This document shows, in pieces, positions 61,512 through 64,000 of a stretch of 64,000 nt of DNA. Origin of the DNA: a virus. The position numbers were made by a program, and so were the translations under genes. The stretch spans positions 1-64,000 of IMG/VR virus record IMGVR_UViG_3300027969_000039. One strand, written 5' to 3'. Within the stretch, counting starts at the first letter, position 1, and the number at the start of each line of letters is the position of its first letter. The notes under the pieces were generated by a model, which saw only the letters and a program-made list of their open reading frames with translations, had not been told where the DNA came from and ran no database searches.

Positions 61512-61678
61512 CCACCGCGCCCTGCTCTACGCACAACACTAGCCCCACCAAATCCTTTACTATTAGCTTTAGGACCTTTACTTTTAGGAGCCTTACCTAA
61601 TCCAGAATTTGCCATTGCGTTTTTCTTTTTAGCTTCTAATGCCATTGCTATTGGATTCTTTTTCTTTTCTTCGGTCAT
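61508..61678 (-). CDS. Small basic protein, 56 aa
   Basis: Read directly: ATG at 61678, TAA at 61508. Lys-rich (MTEEKKKNPIAMALEAKKKN), then Lys/Gly/Ser-rich (GKAPKSKGPKANSKGFGG) and an Arg-rich end. Likely nucleic-acid binding or DNA-condensing; this is inference. The stop overlaps the convergent plus-strand gene by 4 bp. Confidence 0.6.
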   Translation of the reverse strand: MTEEKKKNPIAMALEAKKKNAMANSGLGKAPKSKGPKANSKGFGGASVVRRAGRGG

Positions 61679-62064
61679 TGTCTTATCCTCACTGATTCTA
61701 AATAACTTTCTATATCACCATATAGTGCTAGCATCATTGCTATCTTACTATCATAAAGTCTGATGAAAGGTTCTTTTGACTCTGCATCCTTATTTACACT
61801 AAAATAATATGGACATTTAATTTTCTTATTACATTCAGTTAAAAATTTATACCAATTAGTTTTCTTAACTTTAACAGGAAGATCAAAGAATTCTATTTGC
61901 GCCTGTCTAAAATTTATATCACCTTGTGGTGTCAGACGCAGGCTATCACCTGATTTGGTGAACCACCAATCACTTATGATTGTTTCAAATGGAATATTAT
62001 TGCTAGGCAGTTGATCCATAACTGCCTTAGTGATAGTGTATTTTAGTTTTTTTCTGTCACTCAT
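61675..62064 (-). CDS. Unknown phage protein, 129 aa
   Basis: MSDRKKLKYTITKAVMDQLP, then DSLRLTPQGDINFRQAQIEF and IAMMLALYGDIESYLESVRI. Its stop overlaps the next ATG by ATGA, and its start overlaps the upstream gene by 8 bp. Part of a downstream operon running from the right edge. Function unknown. Confidence 0.68.
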   Translation of the reverse strand: MSDRKKLKYTITKAVMDQLPSNNIPFETIISDWWFTKSGDSLRLTPQGDINFRQAQIEFFDLPVKVKKTNWYKFLTECNKKIKCPYYFSVNKDAESKEPFIRLYDSKIAMMLALYGDIESYLESVRIRQ

Positions 62065-62350
62065 CCGGGTACACAGTAGTACCGTTGTTCATAAAAACGA
62101 CAGTAAACTTATCTGTCTTGAATTGATTGTTTAGTTTACGACAGAGGTTTCGTGCATGACCAGGATTACTGAAACTTGTTTTCTTATACTTAGGTGTAGC
62201 CTCATTGTCTAAGTAATGCTGAGATTTTAAGTTGATAGGTTGTCTATCATAGAATACAGCCCATATGCCACTTGCTTCTACAATTTGGTCGCACTTATAG
62301 GTAGTTTTATCTACTAGTTCTAATAATACTTTTGGTTGTGTTCTACTCAT
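62057..62350 (-). CDS. Unknown phage protein, 97 aa
   Basis: MSRTQPKVLLELVDKTTYKC, ASGIWAVFYDRQPINLKSQH, then FSNPGHARNLCRKLNNQFKT. The G-H-A-R-x-L-C-R-K-L-N-x-x-F segment recurs in short phage proteins. ATG shares a base with the upstream stop. Function unknown. Confidence 0.68.
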   Translation of the reverse strand: MSRTQPKVLLELVDKTTYKCDQIVEASGIWAVFYDRQPINLKSQHYLDNEATPKYKKTSFSNPGHARNLCRKLNNQFKTDKFTVVFMNNGTTVYPDE

Positions 62351-62550
62351 TAAAATTTACCTCCGATGACTTCTATTTCAATCACTTCGGAAGTGTTCTT
62401 CTTTCCTTCAGTAACTTCATAGTGATCTATCAATAATTTAGCCAATTCATCACGCAAACTTCTAGCATCTGATAATGGAATTACCACATCTTTACCTTGT
62501 CTACCTTCGATAACAGCTACTCTATCAATAAATCTTTTTATATGAAACAT
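62350..62550 (-). CDS. Unknown small protein, 66 aa
   Basis: MFHIKRFIDRVAVIEGRQGK, DVVIPLSDARSLRDELAKLL. Compact beta-alpha fold by eye. The ATG shares a base with the upstream stop. Function unknown. Confidence 0.65.
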   Translation of the reverse strand: MFHIKRFIDRVAVIEGRQGKDVVIPLSDARSLRDELAKLLIDHYEVTEGKKNTSEVIEIEVIGGKF

Positions 62551-63008
62551 CAGATATTTATCAACTTTTTAGCTTCGTCCTCAGTTTTGTACGGACCCTC
62601 ATACTCATAACGCTGTATAAAGATGTATTTAGGGCAAAAAACTACTGTAGGTTCTTCACTTTGATACATAACATACCATCCTGCCGCATGATAACACTTG
62701 CTTTTAGTTGTTTTAGTGAATAAATGTATTTTGCGCTTGATGTCCAACATAGAATTGTAGACCTTCTTTGTTGTTGGATATTCATTAAAAGGTATTTCTT
62801 TTTTAATCTTTTCTGCTTTTGTTTGTTGAAACTCTATGCTAGTTTGTTTTTTAATAGCACTAGTGTTTTTAAAATGAGTTTTACTGCCGTTGAGTTTTAC
62901 TTCAAAGCCTGAACCATCAGCAATAACATTTCCTACCTTTGATGTACCATCAGTAACAATCCAGAATTGATTCTTAACTACGGGTTTTGCGATTAGTGGT
63001 TTTGACAT
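62550..63008 (-). CDS. Unknown protein, 152 aa
   Basis: Basic middle (KAEKIKKEIPFNEYPTTKKV), then FTKTTKSKCYHAAGWYVMYQ and FCPKYIFIQRYEYEGPYKTE, ending in DEAKKLINI. Two Cys-rich patches but no clear zinc site. Overlaps the upstream gene by 35 bp. Function unknown. Confidence 0.66.
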   Translation of the reverse strand: MSKPLIAKPVVKNQFWIVTDGTSKVGNVIADGSGFEVKLNGSKTHFKNTSAIKKQTSIEFQQTKAEKIKKEIPFNEYPTTKKVYNSMLDIKRKIHLFTKTTKSKCYHAAGWYVMYQSEEPTVVFCPKYIFIQRYEYEGPYKTEDEAKKLINI

Positions 63009-63264
63009 TTTCTTCCATTTCTATTAATTTTGTAATCTTTTTAAAACTACTTTGTTTATCTACTATAACATTATAAGTAGAATTCTCATAACGAATTGGT
63101 AAATCTAAATGAATACTGTACTGTGGTCCAATTGTTTCATTGATTACAGTATCATTTCCAACTGTACCGACAAATGGAATATTATTCCAGTATCCAAATA
63201 TCCGTTGACCAAATTCATATTTAGCCACATGGCGATTCTTCTCAAAATATTCTGCTTGATTCAT
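62974..63264 (-). CDS. Unknown protein, 96 aa
   Basis: Start at 63264 (MNQAEYFEKNRHVAKYEFGQ), in ATGA overlap with the upstream stop; an upstream start at 63279 is possible. GYWNNIPFVGTVGNDTVINE, then YENSTYNVIVDKQSSFKKIT. Function unknown. Confidence 0.65.
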   Translation of the reverse strand: MNQAEYFEKNRHVAKYEFGQRIFGYWNNIPFVGTVGNDTVINETIGPQYSIHLDLPIRYENSTYNVIVDKQSSFKKITKLIEMEENVKTTNRKTRS

Positions 63265-63539
63265 TTGTAACTTTCCCAAGTGTTTTGATCATAATTCCAA
63301 TGCCGGGTGTCGTAGAAGTCTAATTCAACTTCGTACCCAAACAATCCGAGCATTAATCTAGCACCTGCGTGGTCACTTTGGAATGTTAATTGAAACTCTA
63401 TATTGATGATATGTCCAGTACGATATCCGTTAAACTCCCATGCTTTGTTCTTTGTGATAGATCCATATTTACTCCACAGGATATTCCAAACTTTATTGGT
63501 TCTACGTGGGTTGACTATGTTAAAGTTTAGCTGTATCAT
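63261..63539 (-). CDS. Unknown protein, 92 aa
   Basis: Start at 63539 with SD AAAGGA; the frame extends to 63569 but with no better SD. MIQLNFNIVNPRRTNKVWNI, GYRTGHIINIEFQLTFQSDH, then GLFGYEVELDFYDTRHWNYD: a beta-rich fold. Overlaps the exported protein upstream by 20 bp. Function unknown. Confidence 0.65.
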   Translation of the reverse strand: MIQLNFNIVNPRRTNKVWNILWSKYGSITKNKAWEFNGYRTGHIINIEFQLTFQSDHAGARLMLGLFGYEVELDFYDTRHWNYDQNTWESYK

Positions 63540-63759
63540 TTTTTCCTTTAGGGTTTTGTATCTTAGCATTGATACAAGTACCTTCTAATACTTCAACTTT
63601 ACCTTGATTAGATTTTTCCGCTATCTCAGTCAAATGAATTTTTTGTTTATCGACTGAATCTCTGCATCGTTCTTCAATTGTATAATAGGACTGTGCTTGC
63701 ATGAAATTACAATTGCCATTAAAGCACATAAACAATACAGGTATAAAAATCTCAATCAT
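63520..63759 (-). CDS. Membrane-anchored or secreted small protein, 79 aa
   Basis: N-terminal hydrophobic segment (MIEIFIPVLFMCFNGNCNFM) followed by a helical, charged periplasmic part with three further cysteines. ATGA overlap with the upstream 72-aa gene. Function unknown. Confidence 0.6.
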   Translation of the reverse strand: MIEIFIPVLFMCFNGNCNFMQAQSYYTIEERCRDSVDKQKIHLTEIAEKSNQGKVEVLEGTCINAKIQNPKGKNDTAKL

Positions 63760-63974
63760 TCTTCGACTCCGTATTCTTTTTTAAGGGCTTCTAATGCTTT
63801 GCGAACCTGTTCGGCTACGGGACGATACTTCACAGGGTCTATAGGGTGATATGTATATTCAAACCCTGACCAAGTTTTGTCACCATCCAACAACTTATCA
63901 ACCACCGCTAGCATTTGAAATCTAGGATCACACCACATCTTGATTAGACTGTCGGGCGCTATGGGCGTGTTCAT
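63756..63974 (-). CDS. Small helical protein, 72 aa
   Basis: MNTPIAPDSLIKMWCDPRFQ, MLAVVDKLLDGDKTWSGFEY, YRPVAEQVRKALEALKKEYG. ATGA overlaps upstream and downstream. Function unknown. Confidence 0.66.
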   Translation of the reverse strand: MNTPIAPDSLIKMWCDPRFQMLAVVDKLLDGDKTWSGFEYTYHPIDPVKYRPVAEQVRKALEALKKEYGVEE

Positions 63975-64000
63975 TTTTCAACTCCAAAATGTTCTCTAAT
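63971..64000 (-). CDS. C-terminus of a gene entering from the right edge (partial)
   Basis: Ten minus-strand codons (I-R-E-H-F-G-V-E-K-stop) whose TGA overlaps the ATG at 63974 in the ATGA manner used throughout this operon. Product not identifiable. Confidence 0.5.
   Translation of the reverse strand: MREHFGVEK

Noticed and set aside
62555-62562. GATAAATA four bases before the 62550 start
   Set aside because: It lies in the coding end of the upstream gene within a tightly coupled operon; likely chance codons (Leu-Ile-Asn-Ile).

Overview
The window is a continuous, gene-dense segment of a large, AT-rich, T4-like contractile-tailed phage genome. It is open at both ends: a dNMP kinase is cut at base 1 and an unknown gene is cut at base 64000. 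T4 homologues recognised from the translations are the neck proteins gp13 and gp14, tail-completion protein gp15, large terminase gp17, ssDNA-binding protein gp32, helicase gp41, primase gp61, a probable clamp-loader subunit gp62, UvsW, UvsX, UvsY, thymidylate synthase and a DexA-type exonuclease. Almost everything is on the minus strand; only gp14-gp15-Nudix and two small genes are on the plus strand. No tRNA, CRISPR array or insertion sequence was seen. The early promoters match the sigma-70 consensus almost perfectly. A BPSL0761-like gene and a small Ala/Lys-rich exported protein hint at a (beta)proteobacterial host; that is inference.

Layout. 0-3.5 kb: dNMP kinase, gp13, MazG-like enzyme, small membrane protein, unknown early gene. 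3.5-7 kb: plus-strand gp14-gp15-Nudix, closed by a bidirectional terminator. 7-17 kb: minus-strand virion genes, a PD-(D/E)XK nuclease, an IscA-type Fe-S carrier and a KxDG-motif protein resembling nucleotidyltransferases. 17-28 kb: replication and recombination genes (gp41, gp61, a polymerase-III-like mini-protein, a DEDD exonuclease, gp62-like, UvsW, an AAA+ ATPase), interrupted at 21.8-24.5 kb by a run of about ten very small, translationally coupled, apparently paralogous genes. 28.9-31.9 kb: early cassettes, each behind a near-identical sigma-70 promoter. 31.9-36 kb: UvsY-UvsX-gp32. 36-50 kb: a large hydrophilic virion protein, TerL, two collagen-like fibres, a methyltransferase, two short proteins with capsid-targeting-like N-termini, and spanins. 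50-57 kb: epimerase, ThyA, conserved phage genes, and a MoxR ATPase/VWA metallopeptidase pair with a SprT-like protease. 57-64 kb: more early cassettes, a lipoprotein resembling polysaccharide lyases, small exported proteins, and an unknown operon running out of the window.

Two promoter classes explain most of the layout. Early genes have TTGACA-N17-TATAAT boxes. Virion genes have a T4 late-type box close to TATAAATA, recognised in T4 by the gp55 sigma factor (not in this window). gp32 has both. Three observations stand out. (1) Early cassettes are packed so that the TGA stop of one gene lies inside the TTGACA box of the next promoter. (2) In the small-gene array at 22-24.5 kb the conserved C-terminal Leu-Arg-Trp tail is encoded by the same bases that supply the Shine-Dalgarno and ATGA start of the next gene. 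(3) In three late genes the late box lies exactly five bases before the ATG, predicting leaderless transcripts. Several real-looking genes shorter than 60 codons were read directly and are included.
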